Assembly (NCBI GenBank): GCA_958510875.1
Contig: OY294067.1
Coordinates: 277,618,742-277,682,741 of the forward strand
DNA length: 64,000 bases
Origin: Endomychus coccineus
Taxonomy: Eukaryota > Arthropoda > Insecta > Coleoptera > Endomychidae
Reading direction: 5' to 3'
Shown here: piece by piece, positions 1 to 12,900 of the stretch
How positions within the stretch are numbered: the first letter of the stretch is position 1
Layout: every line of letters begins with the position of its first letter
The notes under the pieces: model-generated
The model's input: the letters and a program-made list of their open reading frames with translations, nothing else
What the model was told of the DNA's origin: nothing
Database searches by the model: none
Translations under genes and position numbers: made by a program

Positions 1-889
1 TATCAATGCTTATCACTTTATAGGTAAACTTTGGGTTGTTTTATTTATTAAATCAAACCAATCGACTTATGACCTGGATTTATTGTCAATAATTTTAGTA
101 TGACGAAATATAATTATATGGATATTTAGAGAATATTACAACTAAACTAAATGATTACTAACCTCTACCGTTGTGAAAACATAAACGAAAGGAATAGTGG
201 TTTCTGGATTGAATCTCAAACAAGAGTCCCTTACAACCCTTTACCACATTAATACTCTACTCAGCGGAAATCCTGTAGTACCAGTCTAACCCAAACAGTT
301 GTAATTAGATCTAAGACTTACCCCCTTGTTGTTTAACCTTCCCCTAACACTCACTAATTTTAATTCACCGGTCAAGTCGGTGCCAATGATATAGAACGAA
401 TTTATTTATTTAACGATGATAACACATCGGAGTCCCCGGCTGTCCTCTGAACTGAGCTACTTAACAATTTAATTTATTTACCACATTACACCTTAATCAC
501 GAAATTTTATCTTTTTGAGAAAGGACTGAATTTACTTCGGCTTTAATGATACGCGTCTTGAGTATGGACCGGCCCGAACTGCCTTCTTCCCTCTTGTAGA
601 AAGAGTTTTATCAAAACAGCCCAGCCTCTATACCCCCTTACTTCTCAACCCGATTATACCTTTATTTCCAGCTCCCTGTTTTCGCTGATGTCATATTTTT
701 CATTGATAACATCTTCGTGTGAGTTCAGAGTATCGGTTCATATCTTCGGCGGCAAAGGACTTCCATTGTTTCAATCCAGACTAACATTACCGCCTTAACT
801 CGATAAGATTATCGCACATACCACAGGCCACCTTGATAATGAGAAGCTACGATTTCCCTAATTCCGATTTATTACAGGAAAATAAATTC
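1..889. other. No gene seen
   Basis: No convincing reading frame, splice pattern or recognised repeat. AT-rich sequence upstream of the caspase-A terminal exon, so it may be an intron of that gene. Confidence 0.4.
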
Positions 890-1706
890 TGAACAGCTAA
901 ATCAGGGGTGAAGAGCTTTAAAGGATGAATTTATTAATATGCATATTCACATTATTACTACTATGTTCAGGAAAATTCTATGTTATGAAAGAAACTAAAC
1001 ATCAGGAAAGGTTTAGCGCAATGAATGGGTAGGTGTTTTTGCTGATAATCTCCTTGGGCTTGTAGAATCACCTAATGTTTTAAATGGTAAAAAGTATCTA
1101 GACTTTTTACAAAATACTTTACCGGATTGGAGATGGGAAGAAGCGGTTAAATTGATTGGCCAGAAAGGACTCTCAAGCAGCTTTACAAGTTTACAACGCC
1201 AACGTTTTTATCCACTTGTCAAAACACATATTACCCTGAATTAAAAAATTTTCATAAAAATCGCTTCACCACCTTTGGCACAAACACAAGTTCCTTGACA
1301 ATCAACAGATAAATAACTCACTCAATAAAATCGTTTCTTAGCGTAAGAACCCCATTAAACCTTCAGTAAACAGAATGACGTCTGAATGAACTATTTCGCC
1401 AGGTAAATGAAATGGTTCCAGGAAAATACTAAAAATAATAATAATTGAATCAGCTTGCTTGTCCGGTGTTTTTTTGGCTTAAATTGGTACTGAGTTAACC
1501 TTGTACATGGTGGGATGTACGAAAAGATATCGAGTATTGATGAAATCAATATCTCATCATGTTAAAGACGTTACAGTAACTTAACCCAAAAAACTAATGC
1601 TATAGCATCCAGATAGTAACTTGTTCTGCTTCTATCTAGTCTTGAAAACGGGAATAAAATGAATTCTACAAAACAATAACTAAAATTTATAATTATTTCT
1701 TTATAG
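890..1706 (+). repeat. Duplicated caspase intron segment (copy A)
   Basis: Clearly similar to 23790-24942, starting with a stretch reading like 'gaacagctaaat' and running up to the acceptor of the terminal p10 exon in both places. The intron was therefore duplicated together with the exon. Copy B carries an extra 325-bp insertion that copy A lacks. Confidence 0.8.
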
Positions 1707-2356
1707 ATCTTAAAGGAAGTAAGAAGTTTATCGAAAGTTTATGTTCACAAATTGGAGAGCTTGGTAAATCAGAAGACCTGTTCACTTTGGTTTCAATAAC
1801 CGATAATGGAGACAGCCCGCAACCAATAATAATATCAACAATGTTGAAAAAAATGTATCTCGTCGAAAATGTTTTGAGAGGCCATTATTTATCTTTAGAA
1901 GAATATCAGGAGAATATCACCAATGAAATTGAGCAATTGAATATACAATTGGAAAAGACAATTGAGAAAAAAGTGAAGCCAAAATCGTCATTCGCACGTG
2001 TATTCAACAGATTTGGTTCATTCAGGAATTCAAAAAATAAGACATCACCTGAATTGACGACCGTTGATGTTGCTGAAAACGTCAGAAGGAATGTAACGAA
2101 AGATCGGTTCATTGAAAAAGGTGCGAAGTTGAGTTCAAATGAACCCTCAACTCCTACTCATGGGCATACTAATGCAGCCAAGAAAAAGTCAACAGCGAAA
2201 CAAAGTGAAAAAGTAGGGAAGGCGTCTCTAACTGTTCCACGAGTTTCTACCACCACGCGCCCAAGTCTAGACAAGAGGGGATCAAATTCCTCTCTAAGCA
2301 AGATTGAACCACGAAGATCCGTTACAACATTGCCGCCACCATGGCGTCATGTGTAG
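1707..2356 (+). CDS. Caspase-like gene A, terminal p10 exon with long basic tail
   Basis: The exon starts after the acceptor 'ctttatag' and is read in phase 1, giving 215 residues to TAG. Its start (KGSKKFIESLC) matches the caspase small-subunit motif GSWFIQ-LC, and IIISTMLKKMYL matches the conserved last strand (..STL.KKLYF). About 145 residues follow, rich in Lys, Arg, Ser and Thr (NRFGSFRNSKNK; ending LPPPWRHV), with a short coiled-coil-like run NEIEQLNIQLEKTIEKK first. Usual caspases stop soon after KKLYF, so this tail is an extension. The catalytic residues would be in upstream exons, probably outside the window. The frame is open and the acceptor is sound, but without the other exons I cannot say whether the gene is functional. 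Confidence 0.72.
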
Positions 2357-3390
2357 TTGTAATTAGGTATTGTTTATTAACAACTAAAATATGAGTATTT
2401 AGGTAATATAGTAATTTTAAATCATAATTTTATTGTTATATATCCCTGAGCAAGAATAAACATGAATGATTCACTTATTATTGTAATATAATGATGATCT
2501 TAATAGATACAAAGTAATGTAATATTTGATTGAGGAAGTTACTGTTTTAGCGAAACTATAGATACATTTATTTATTAAACTAGTGAAAATCGAACTTTTA
2601 ATAGTTATTTTATTTAAGAATAGTCTAAGTCATCTTCATCATTAAGAAAAATTAATCTATATTTCACATAGAATTGTGGTTCATTGGGCGAAGATACTTT
2701 GAACTTGTTTATACTTATACCCAGAGCATTTCTCAATCAGTTCTGCTGAAGAACCAACATACTATCACCGGCTGAATTCTCAGAGTTTGTCAGCTATAGC
2801 CATAGAGATCAAGATATAGAGTTCTTGAGTCCCATAAGCGCAATGTTTTACAAAAAGACCCTCTCTAAGAAATTTGAAGGCAGACTTTCTCTTTGTAATT
2901 CTCGGGCCTCTTTCTCGCACGTTCCGCCTACGCGGAACATATCGGGACCGAGTAGAAAGAGATAGCCTGCCTTCAAATTTCCTAGACGGAGTCAAAAATA
3001 TAGCACCTTCAAAAACTCTATTCTTCATCTCTATGGCTATAGCAGACTCTGACTATAGTAGATTTCCTACCCTACTCATTCAGAACTATAGAACTTGAGC
3101 ATAATTTATCTATGATCAACTAACATTTCAGAAGTTTATATTCACATAAATATAGGATTTTGACGGGACCAAAGTAGTGTAATTGGACAACATATTTGTT
3201 CAGTTGTCAAGTTCATATAGTCTTAGTTATATTCATTCTTCATAATTAAAAAAATTTAATCTATATTCACGCCTAGACATAGAGATTTGACACTTTGGTT
3301 GGTCTCTTTTTAACACATTTTAGTTCATTCCGTGTTGCCGCTTCTATTAGAAAGACGCAGATACTTTGAAATTGTTGTACAATTTTTGAG
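2357..3390 (+). repeat. Duplicated 3' flank of caspase A
   Basis: The sequence after the stop codon is paralogous to 62142-63080 behind pseudo-exon C, and its first part to 25290-25510 behind gene B. It includes the likely 3' UTR and an old SINE-like repeat (motif 'cgacgggaccaaagtagtg' near 3160 and 62870). Confidence 0.75.
2800..3036. mobile_element. 237-bp MITE inserted in the duplicated flank
   Basis: Ends are inverted: 'ccatagagat' at the left and 'atctctatgg' at the right. CTATAG flanks it on both sides (2794-2799 and 3037-3042). Related unoccupied sites with one uninterrupted copy of the target occur near 56446 and 62741. The interior holds a second inverted repeat: 'aaatttgaaggcagac' near 2870 pairs with 'gcctgccttcaaattt' near 2970. 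It has no coding capacity. Superfamily unassigned. Confidence 0.75.
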
Positions 3391-3970
3391 ATATAGATTA
3401 TTTTATATTTTTTATTGACAAAACATTACTTTAGAAAAATCTTCATATCTTCGTATTTTATGATTTTCAAAACCCAGCTCTCGATTGTAATTAACGAAAG
3501 TCCTAAGGCTTTATATGCCATAATTAAATCTTAGGTGCAGTATACTTAAATAATTTTATTTCGGTCGGTTAGAAAAATCACAAACAGCTTCTTTTTAATA
3601 CAATGCCCTGTATATTATTTCGTATTCGGAAAGCCCTTTAAATTAGTTACTTCTCTATGTATACAGGATGTCCCATAACTTATCCGCCATAGAACCACAG
3701 GTGCTAGAAATCAAATTAGGAAGATTAAGTCATAAATGTGTTGGCAAATGTTATACAAGGTATTGAAAGTGAAACTTAATTTTCGAAAATCTACAATAAT
3801 TTTAAAACGGTTGAAGATATCAAATTCATAATTGAAATAGTTGGGTTTTTGAAGAATAAATCCGAATTCGGTACAAGTTCCTTGATGGTGCTAGTAACGT
3901 ACTTGTGATGAATTAAATCCTGCATATTTTTTACCCTGTAAAGCTGGGAATGTTTTAGCTTCAATCTAGA
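3391..3970. other. No gene seen
   Basis: AT-rich sequence without a recognisable coding segment. The longest open frame on the minus strand (3791-4093) has no family resemblance that I recognise. Confidence 0.35.
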
Positions 3971-4741
3971 GCAGGGGTCTCTAAACATCTCAGCCTTAGG
4001 GCTATACTGTTTACTCCAGTTGCAGTTAGTTCCAAGGGCCAAAACAGTTTTAATGTTTTTGCCATTATCTGTGATTTCTAAACTAGTCGCCAAGTACGTG
4101 CCCCGACCGCAGCATATGCTTGCTAAATTCGCTAGTTCATTCTTTATTGAGTACTGTTACTTTGTTGTCACGACCGCGACACTTGTGGACACCTGGTGGT
4201 CACACGCGGAAATAGGTAGTGATAGTACCTTTCATCGCTAAATAGATAGCGCTAGTATTACTTTCGAAAGTGCAGTAACAATTAAAGATTCACGAATAAT
4301 CTCGTTGTTTCGAGAAAGTTCTGGTGTATTCCAATCACTTGTAGATTGCAGTAGTTGGAGTATAAAAAGGCTCAAGGCTCGACCGCGAGTTCCGGCAGAA
4401 AATAATACTGTTTTAATTACAATTACGTCAAAATTTTTTCACACATTTTAAAACATGTGAAATATTCAGCCACACTACTGAGACTGAGTTTCTCGTCGAT
4501 TTTGCAATGGAAGCTTCGAGTGCTTTGAAGATAAATTTTGACACTCTTTGACTTTGATGTCATTGCGAATGAAATTAAGATTCTTCAAAATCCTTTTGAT
4601 ACTGACATTGAAACCATAGTTTCGGAACTTCAGATGGAAATTATTGAGCTGCGCAGTGATATAATTAAGAACAAATATGAAAACTCATCTTTGTTGAAAT
4701 TTTATGAGTATTCCACTGTTACTTCTTCTTCAATAGAATAG
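3971..4741 (+). pseudogene. hAT-like element remnant with ZBED-type transposase tail
   Basis: The left side has 'caggggtctctaaac', resembling a hAT terminal repeat. Near 4540-4741 a 60-codon frame reads KILQNPFDTD, then ELQMEIIELRSD and LLKFYEYS. This matches the C-terminal region of hAT-type transposases related to ZBED5/FAM200 proteins (..NPF..D.....LQ.EL.ELQ.D...K..F....L..FY). A TATA-like 'gtataaaaaggc' lies near 4358. Most of the transposase is missing and I found no right terminus, so this is a deleted remnant. Confidence 0.5.
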
Positions 4742-5829
4742 TGTATATGTAGGTAACACAGAGGCAATAAATAAAATGTATTAATTTGTTTTTATTTGTA
4801 TCTGTAAATAAATGTGATTGAATTATAGGGAAAAATCAAAAGTATTCTATGGACGATGTCGGCCGGGTACACTAGTAAGAATTGATATAGTACATTGACT
4901 CGTAAGATGCCAATTCTGGTGTAAAGTTAGATAGTTGGCAACGGTCGTCCCTTGGGAATCAGCCCTTAATGTTGGGCGGTTTGCCCTAAACTGACCCGTG
5001 GTCCTGGTGAAGGCATAGGGGATTGAAACACAACACTCACAAAAGAGTTACTTTACTTAAGGTAGAGCTTGACGCCATTACGACTTAAAGTCTCGCTTTA
5101 CATAATAATAGCTTGTACACCTAAATGAATATGAATACTATATCTATATGAATGATTTCATGTCCTACATAAGTATATATATATATTATAATCTAATGTG
5201 ATATTATTGTTACTATGTCCTAGTTATCTAGTCTAAGAATTCAAGGTATCTGTGCCACACAATATGTTTAATATATTAACACAACATAAACATATTGCTT
5301 GTGTGAGATCTAAACATATACTTAATAACATTACTAAATAGAAATAAGGTCGCCTTTTATAACTTAGGGATTTTAGGTAATCTCGTATAGGAATGGAAGA
5401 TTCCTATACTACACTGGTTTTAAATTGTTGATAATTTATTTATATTATCGCATTTATTTTACTATGATGACTGTTTACTTGGTAGCTAGTATTTTTAATG
5501 GATAAAGGTGATTCTTTCTTATTTATATTGTTATAGTGTATCCAGTGTTTAGAGTTTGCATTCGCCAAATCAGATAATGGGGATTGTTGTTCTCAAGGAA
5601 TGTGGGCCTGAATTAACTTCCGCAAGTTGTTTACCCTTTCATAGAAACTTGGTGTGTTTCCTTCCAGCAGGAAGATGGCTAGAAACCAGCCAATTCCGAA
5701 AAAAAGGAAGAAGACCCTTCCCAATAATTTAGACCCAATGCATTATTATCTGTGATCTCTAAAGTGATGCAGAAAGCAATCAACATCGAGCTTATATCTA
5801 ATACCAAGAGAGCTCCAAAATCGTGAACG
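4742..5829. other. No gene seen
   Basis: No supported gene. A stretch near 5640-5710 resembles the leader of the Jockey-like fragment that follows (similar text recurs near 44885). Confidence 0.35.
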
Positions 5830-6421
5830 ACCGGCATAATGACTTTCGTCAATAGAGATTAACAGGAGACCTGCTTGCCTACGTAACCCTGGTTTGGCAG
5901 AAATCTGTTGAAAAATATGGGGAATTTCTAGCTGTAGCGTTGGATATTTCCAAAGACTTTGACCGAGTCTGGCACTAAAGCCTTCTTGGGAAACATCCGT
6001 TATATGATTTGTCGCCTCAACTGTGTCGCTTACTATCGAGTTTTCTCTCAGATAGATCACTCCATGTGTTGGTTGACGCAGTATCCTCCTATAATATTAT
6101 GAAGTCTTCCATATCCATGCTCAGGATCACCACCAACAACCTCTCATGGAACGATCATGTGAGGTCCATTGCAAAAACCGCTTCACGAAAACTTGGTTTT
6201 CTATTCCTTGCCAAGAGCTACTTTACATCCCAGCAGCTCCTCATAATCTACAAAGCACAAATTCGACCTGTCCTGGAGTACTGTTCACATGTTTGGAGTT
6301 TGGCTCCCAAACATATGCTGAAACTCTTGAATTCTATACAGAAGAGAGCTGTTCCTCTGATTGATGATGTCAAACTTACGAGTTCATCAACATCACTAGA
6401 ACATCGTAGGAAGGTGGGAGA

Positions 6422-6475
<54 letters not shown>

Positions 6476-6700
6476 CTATAGTTATTTCCATGGTAGGTAT
6501 TCATCAGAAATCTCTTCTGTTGTTCCACAACGAGAGCTTCCAGATAGGCGGACTAGGCGAGCTCACAGTAGTCACTTCTTCATTGTCAAGCTCGAGACGT
6601 GCCGAACTTCTTCCCACCAGACTTCATTTTTCTATCGAACAGCGAAGTTGTGAAACTTTTTACCTAGTGAGGTTTGTCCCTCTCGAACAGTTAACAAACA
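5830..6700 (+). pseudogene. Jockey-like non-LTR retrotransposon fragment
   Basis: In-frame pieces read VALDISKDFDRVWH (RT catalytic Asp block), then LSSFLSDRSLHVLVD, then SWNDHVRSIAKTASRKLG, IYKAQIRPVLEYCSHVW and EHRRKVGD, the usual order from the RT palm to the C-terminal region of Jockey-clade ORF2. The YADD block is deleted between about 6090 and 6110, and a (CT)n tract at 6424-6472 interrupts the C-terminal segment. It is defective. A long minus-strand frame at 5746-6060 is antisense shadow. Confidence 0.8.
6424..6472. repeat. (CT)n microsatellite
   Basis: About 24 uninterrupted CT units inside the retrotransposon C-terminal coding region. It encodes an artificial Ser-Leu run. Confidence 0.95.
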
Positions 6701-6709
6701 TTAAACGAT

Positions 6710-7100
6710 ATCTAGGGCGTCAGTACGCCACTGGGGTCCAAGGGGACCTCAGTGAGTTTTCTTGATAGCATATACGTGTTCAGCGACCCCAAAACCCCAC
6801 GAATAACTAATTCGAGTCCGTTTTTTTATTTATCTCAAGAAGTGCACTCAGAAAAATGCATTTTTTGGCTGTAGAAATGCAATGAATTTTTTTCGCAATA
6901 AAAAATACCGGACAAATTTTCTAAATCACTTTTTGAATCGAATGCAGGAATCCGCATCTCAATCCATCCAACAGCGCCGGGTTTGGAATGTGGAATGCTT
7001 TATTTCCTCGACTACTGTAGAAATCATCAAAATAGGTTCTGCCAATTTTTTGTTTTTCACATTGACCTTTTTTCTGCTTCATTTCCTCGACTACAGATGA
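6710..7100 (+). repeat. Unclassified dispersed repeat, copy 1
   Basis: Contains 'gggcgtcagtacgcc', then 'cgaccccaaaaccccac' and 'tgcactcagaaaaatgc'. The same order recurs at 15340-15640 (+) and inverted at 12400-12677. No coding signature was recognised. Confidence 0.7.
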
Positions 7101-7499
7101 AGATATGAATCATACCAAGTGTAGATGCTGTGATCTGTATCATCAGGAATGGCATTCTGCTTTTGTCATTATGAGATAATTAACTATGATTACCGATCAC
7201 AAATATCTAATGTTTTTCAAGATAATCATGGAATTGCTTGCGTTTTTCATACGATCTATTCCATTGCTCACACCAAATGAAAGTAAAGAAGGAGAATTAA
7301 CATCCGGTAAAGTTATAATTCATAGAGCTGCATATACATCAGTCGGCTTTGAAACAAGATATGAAATTTAACTACATCACTTAGCTCAGTGGGTTGATAC
7401 CGTAGGATGATTCAAATATCATAGATCACTTAATACAACTATAACCACCAAACCTTCAAGAAAAATTCGAATGCCCATCTGCTTTCATTCCATTGCTTG

Positions 7500-7692
7500 T
7501 TCGCACGATGTTAGAGCGGCTACGCAAGATCCCCTGATTTGGCAGCCTTTTTCTTATGGGGATTTGTGAAATCTGAAATTTACAGATTCCAGGAATTCGA
7601 ATATAAAAAATTCTTTGGTGAAAATAGCGGCGAGATATTTAACAATGTGCGTAAGATTGCATTTGCATCATTCTCTAAGACCATATTGTAAA
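7500..7692 (+). pseudogene. Tc1/mariner-type transposase C-terminal fragment
   Basis: A frame reads RSPDLAAFFLWGFVKSEIY, matching the RSPDL.P.DF.LWG..K block around the last catalytic Asp of mariner-like transposases; here that Asp is replaced by Ala. No terminal repeats were found. Confidence 0.6.
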
Positions 7693-7699
7693 AGTGAAT

Positions 7700-9260
7700 A
7701 ATAATAATCTTTATTTTCCTGTTGACATTTCATGGAATGTATAGAAAATAGTCACAGTTACAAATGATAAAATGTCTTAATTAAATAAGTAAAAAGCAGA
7801 GCGCGTACATTTAAATCTAAAATAATAAAATTCAATATAAAGTTCAATATGATTTAAAAGTAATAGCATTTAGCATGTTCATTATATTCACTCAATGTAT
7901 AAAAACCATTTTCCAGTAGGAAGGATTTCAGACCAATCTCGAAAGAGGAGATAGAGAAACAGTTTTTAATATGATCTGGAAGGTTATTGAATAATTTGAC
8001 ACCCATATGGCTCAATGAATTTGGTCCTACTTTAAGCCTCCTATATGTGGGCCAAATTTGCTCATTTTGTCTTGTGTCATAGTTATGTATTTCTCTGTTT
8101 GTAGGCAAGTTTTCTTTATTCAAAAATACGTATAAACACATTTCCGAAATTAGAATTCCTGTAAGGGTTGAAATTTTATATGTTTTGAATAATGATCTGC
8201 ATGAATAATTGCGTGGTACGCCTGCAATGCACCTGATTATTTTATTCTGATACGAACGAATACATCAGAGGCTAGAGCAGACATTCCCCAAAGGCAAATT
8301 CCATATGCTAATCTGGACGCAACATGTCCAAAATATATAGGTAGCAGATGATTTAAATTTAAAATATGTTTAATATTTCTAAACAGGTAATTAATTTTAA
8401 TTGAGTTCGATTTAGTCATTAGATCCTGGCAGTGCAATTTCCAGTTTAAATTCGTATCTGTGGTTAGTCCTAGAAATTTTATATTATCCGCGCAGTGTAA
8501 AATATTATTATCAATGCTTAAGTTTAATATTAAGTCATTCTTATTCTGGTATGAATGTAGTGTGTCTTAGATACGTTTGGGTGCAATAAATTTTGGGTAA
8601 ACCAATTGGAAAGCGCCAGAATAGCTTCCTTACAATTATTTTGTATTTCTGATTTCTCACCCGTGATTATCACGGATGTGTCATCACTTCATCAGCATAT
8701 ATAGATGGAGATGCTGTAGGTGGTAGAGGTTTTTCTAGATCGTAAGTAAGAATAGTTTAGGTTCCATAATTGTGCCCTGTGGTATTCCTATATCTGTTTC
8801 TAAACAAGTGAAATTCACGGATGTTCTTACATTCCCTGTTAAACAGTTTATCGACACATATTGTTGTCTGTTTGCAAGAAAAGATGATATCCAATCTAGA
8901 GAGTTGCCTCTTATTCCATATTTCTCCAATTTGAGTAACAAATTTTTATGGTTAACGCAGTCAAACACCCTGCTGAGGTCACAGAAATGTTTCACCTTTA
9001 TCTAGCGAGGTTATGATATTATCAAATAATTGATGTGCTGCTGTCATAGTTGAGTGATTCGTGCGGATTCCATGTTGATTTTTGGAGATGATATCAAATT
9101 TTCCAATAAAACTGTCTAGTCTATTTAGGAAGGGATATTCAAAAATCTTTGAAAATACAGAAGATAGCGCCACTGGCCTGTAGTTTTCCATTTTTTCACT
9201 ATCATTTTTTTTATGAAGTGTTATTATTTTACTTTTCTTTAGTACCTCTGGAAATTGTCC
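7700..9260 (-). pseudogene. CR1/L2-like non-LTR retrotransposon, 5'-truncated
   Basis: Read on the minus strand, pieces appear in RT order: ENYRPVALSSVFSKIFE, SKNQHGIRTNHSTMTA, then DLSRVFDCVNHKNLLLKL, IGIPQGT, and a C-terminal tail with NYDTRQNEQIW and GVKLFNNLPDHIK. The last two motifs are typical of the C-terminus of CR1/L2-type ORF2. Frameshifts separate the blocks, and the YADD box is degraded (YADEV). The element beginning at 63237 may be related. Confidence 0.8.
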
Positions 9261-9540
9261 ATTTTCAAAATATGTGTTTACTAAGGGCGCTTGTATATTG
9301 TATAGAACAGTATGTAGGAAATAACATCAATATGACGAAACTTTTCACGGCAAACAGTGAAAATGATCATATGGGAGGCGACAAAATGTTTTTAGTTGTT
9401 ATTTTGTTTATATTCATGAGATGCACACGCATTGAAAATAGAGGTTTTATTGGTCAACTATCGAATATTGATTTAATTGATTCCGATAAAAGTTTGTGAT
9501 AAAACTATCAGGTATTTTAGATTGATAAATCTTATCAATT

Positions 9541-9554
9541 CATATATATATATA

Positions 9555-9613
<59 letters not shown>

Positions 9614-9640
9614 GAATATATATATATATGTATATATATC
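9541..9640. repeat. (TA)n microsatellite
   Basis: Long TA run with interspersed 'gaatata', about 70 bp upstream of the first exon of gene B. Confidence 0.9.
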
Positions 9641-9708
9641 ACCTGAACCGGAGGTATGTTGAGGATATTGATCCATCGAAAATAATCATCCGGTAACAAG
9701 TCATCGAC

Positions 9709-9943
9709 ATGAACGTTGAAATGAGTGAAAAAGATTACATATTGGTACTGAAACCTTCAACAGAACTTACTCCTGATGAATACGAGAATTCAGGCGGTTC
9801 CGAATCGGTGCATTTGTTTTTACAGGCTGAGGAAAATGGTGACCCTTTCAAAGTGTGCATGAAGAACTTAGGTATCAACATTCCGGAAGAAAATATTCAT
9901 CCTCTTGACAATCGCGATGCGGTTATTGAAACCTTACACCAAA
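9709..9943 (+). CDS. Gene B exon 1 (degenerate p20 N-half)
   Basis: ATG at 9709 after 'tcatcgac'. It ends at the donor A|GTATGT, phase 1. Residues include TELTPDEYENSGG, then SVHLFLQAEENGDP and LGINIPEENIHPL. The last part aligns with LGFNIEERFLFL in gene D, but the RVGT loop present in D is missing. Homology is weaker than for the other exons. Confidence 0.55.
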
Positions 9944-12900
9944 GTATGTATGTTAAAACAATAGAATTATATTTTTGTCACATTTCTGAATCATGGAATA
10001 TAATATGTAGTGAAGTGTACATTCTGTCCTTATCTAAAACACCATTAGTATTAGTGGCTTCTGTGAGTCGGAAAAATATGAAAATATTTCAGAGCCTAAC
10101 GAGACTCTGTAAATTTCGGTTCAAGACATTGGTTGCGCTCTACCCATCCTCAGTCTGTTGGATTGAGTTCTCTTCCTAACCAGCACTGACATTGCAGATA
10201 CACTCGTAATGCGTGCTGTCTTACCGAGTCTTCAGTGGGAGGAAACGAACAAATATTCATGTCTCTGGGCCTTGTGCGCATATATTCATATCGAATAGAA
10301 AAAATGGAGGTGACGCAGTTTTTCTCGAAATATGTCGGTATATCCGAGTTTCACCCCTTTCGGGGGTTGTTTTTGGCCATTTAAGAGGTGGGGTTGACTC
10401 GGAGAAATTCCAAAGTACCGGCATTGTGTTCAGCATCCTCGAAAACGGGAGGTGACGCAGTTTTTCTCGGAATATGTCGGTATATCCGAGTTTCACCCTT
10501 TCGGGGGTTGTTTTTGGCCATTTAAGGGGTGGGGTTGACTCGGAGAAAGTACCGGCACGGTGTTCAGCATCCTCAAAAACGGGACGTGACGCGGGTTTTC
10601 TCGGAATATGTCGGTATATCCGCGTTTCACTCTTTTTGGGGGTTGTTTTTGGGGGTGACGGTCAATTCAGAAAGAGTTTAAGCCACCGCCATCGTGTTCA
10701 GCATCCTAAAAAACGGAGGAGGGACAGAGTCTCGTTAGGCTCTGAAATATTTGATTTTTTTGGCCTTTTTTCCGACTCACAGAAGCCACTATATGTACCT
10801 ACATAAAGATAGTTACATGAACGTTAGATTGATGAAAATTTGCATTGTTAATAAATTTTTTAGAATGCCTTTTGTAAATATTTACGTAATAATTGACCAT
10901 TTCGAAAATAGTTATCCTCGGAATGAGGCTGGTTGTGACTCTTTTTGATTTCCAAATTGACACTCACTCGTTTTTAAATAAAGCTAGAAGTTGCAGCATT
11001 GTCTAATTTGTAAAATAAGCACCCACGTAAAAACATATCGATAGTTTGAAATTGCTGGATAGAAATAAATGATGGAGCCTGAGTGGGAATGTCTTTCAAC
11101 TGGAACATAACAGGAGCTGCCAATAACAGTAGCGTGGATATAATTTTACATGAAGGAACACCACTAACTTGTTCCTTCTGTTGCTATCAAACTAAAATTA
11201 ATGTTCTTCGCAATATTGGTTCTAACTTTACCATAAATAAAATTGGGAGAAGTAATTGCTGAATTAACAAAAATCTAAAGGGATTTTGTAGCTCTTGTAG
11301 TTATCTGTTTTTCGTGTTTACTCCAAAGGAGTTTTTTACCTAGTGTAATTCCCAGATATTTCACCTCTTACTTCCACTCAATAAAGCTGTCATCCAGCTC
11401 AACGGTTTTGAGGTTAGGATTATTTTTCCTTGTAAAGGCAACAAAGGTGGTTTTTGTGGGATTGACACGTTAAGTCCCATAAATTGGCAACATAGTATGC
11501 CGAGGTCGGTCAGATCGCAGAAGAGGTCTGTTTGTTTGTGTTGCTAGAGATGCATAGAGTAAGTTTAGTAGGAAAACGTCCGTTTGTTTGTGTCGATCAT
11601 TTGATCTAATTGTGTTCATTTGTGTTGAGCAAACTGCTCTAGATTCAAAAGATCATACTAAATCTACTCGACCGAAAACGACGGAGCAAGAAGAGTAGAT
11701 CATTTTATAAGTGGTTTACATAACCTGAAACCAGAGTTCTTTATAGTTCGGACTTTTCGAGTACCTAGATAAAATTAAAGTTAACGAATTCAAAAATGTC
11801 AGCAGCTTCACGTTTTACGGTCTCCAACCTCAAAATATGAGGTTTGATGACTCGCAAACCATAGGAACACCAGAATCGACTTATTATTGTCAATATTCAA
11901 TTTTATGTTAGCTAACAAACAAATAATTTACCACAAGGATGAAGTAATTATGATATTCAACTCATTTCAACAAGTAGACTTACAATTCTTCTGAAGATTT
12001 TGGTATATATTAGAGACTAGAAATTTGTTTGAAATAATTTGAAATTTATCAAGACTAAGTCTGAAATGCATTTTGAATTCTTGTTCGTTATACATGGATA
12101 TGAACTAAAATATTGATATAGAGACACTTTAAAGAAACATTTGTTATTGTTTCATGCGATACTCTTACTTCAAAATAATTTTCAATACAATTTCTATTAG
12201 TTAAAATGCCTTCTAAGATCTTCAAATCGTCTATTTCTCCATCTTGAGATGAACCAGAAGAGAATGTATCATCTGTCTTCTAGTGCTCTTTTGACTGCTT
12301 CATGTGATGTGATCTCAAAAGCCACTTCTACGTCTAGAAAGTCACAAATTATACTTCACTCCCCAGGTCATCCTGGATTTCATCTGTCAGTTGCACCAAT
12401 TAGTCGAGGAAATAAAGCACTAAAATAGGCCAAATCTGGGAAAGTTGGCGCAGTTGGATGGATTGAGATGCGGTTTTCTGCATTCGATTCAGAAAGTGAT
12501 TTAGAAAATTTGTCCGGTATTTTCCTTTTGCGGAAAAAATTTGTTGCATTTCTACAGCCAAAAATGCATTTTTCTGAGTGCACTTTTTGAGGTGAATAAA
12601 AAAACGGACTCGAATTGGTTTCTCGGGGGTTTTGGGGTCGCTTAACACGAATATGCTATCTAGAAGGTTCCCTGAGGCATGGCCGGATTTAAGGTGGTGG
12701 AGGCCCCTGGGCCCAAGTTTAGGGGCCCCCACATTTGTCAGAGGCTGAAATTTTTTTTATTCAGTATACACCGACTGTATACTGAATGCAATTTCAATGC
12801 ATTTTAAAATGTTCTTGGAATAAAAAATCTGGACAATATATATTATTTAAAGTACATAAATATCAATAACTTTAAACAGGTAGTTTGACTTTGTGCCGAT

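Noticed and set aside
5746..6060. 104-codon minus-strand frame
   Set aside because: The opposite strand carries the RT block DISKDFDRVWH in order; this frame is its shadow.
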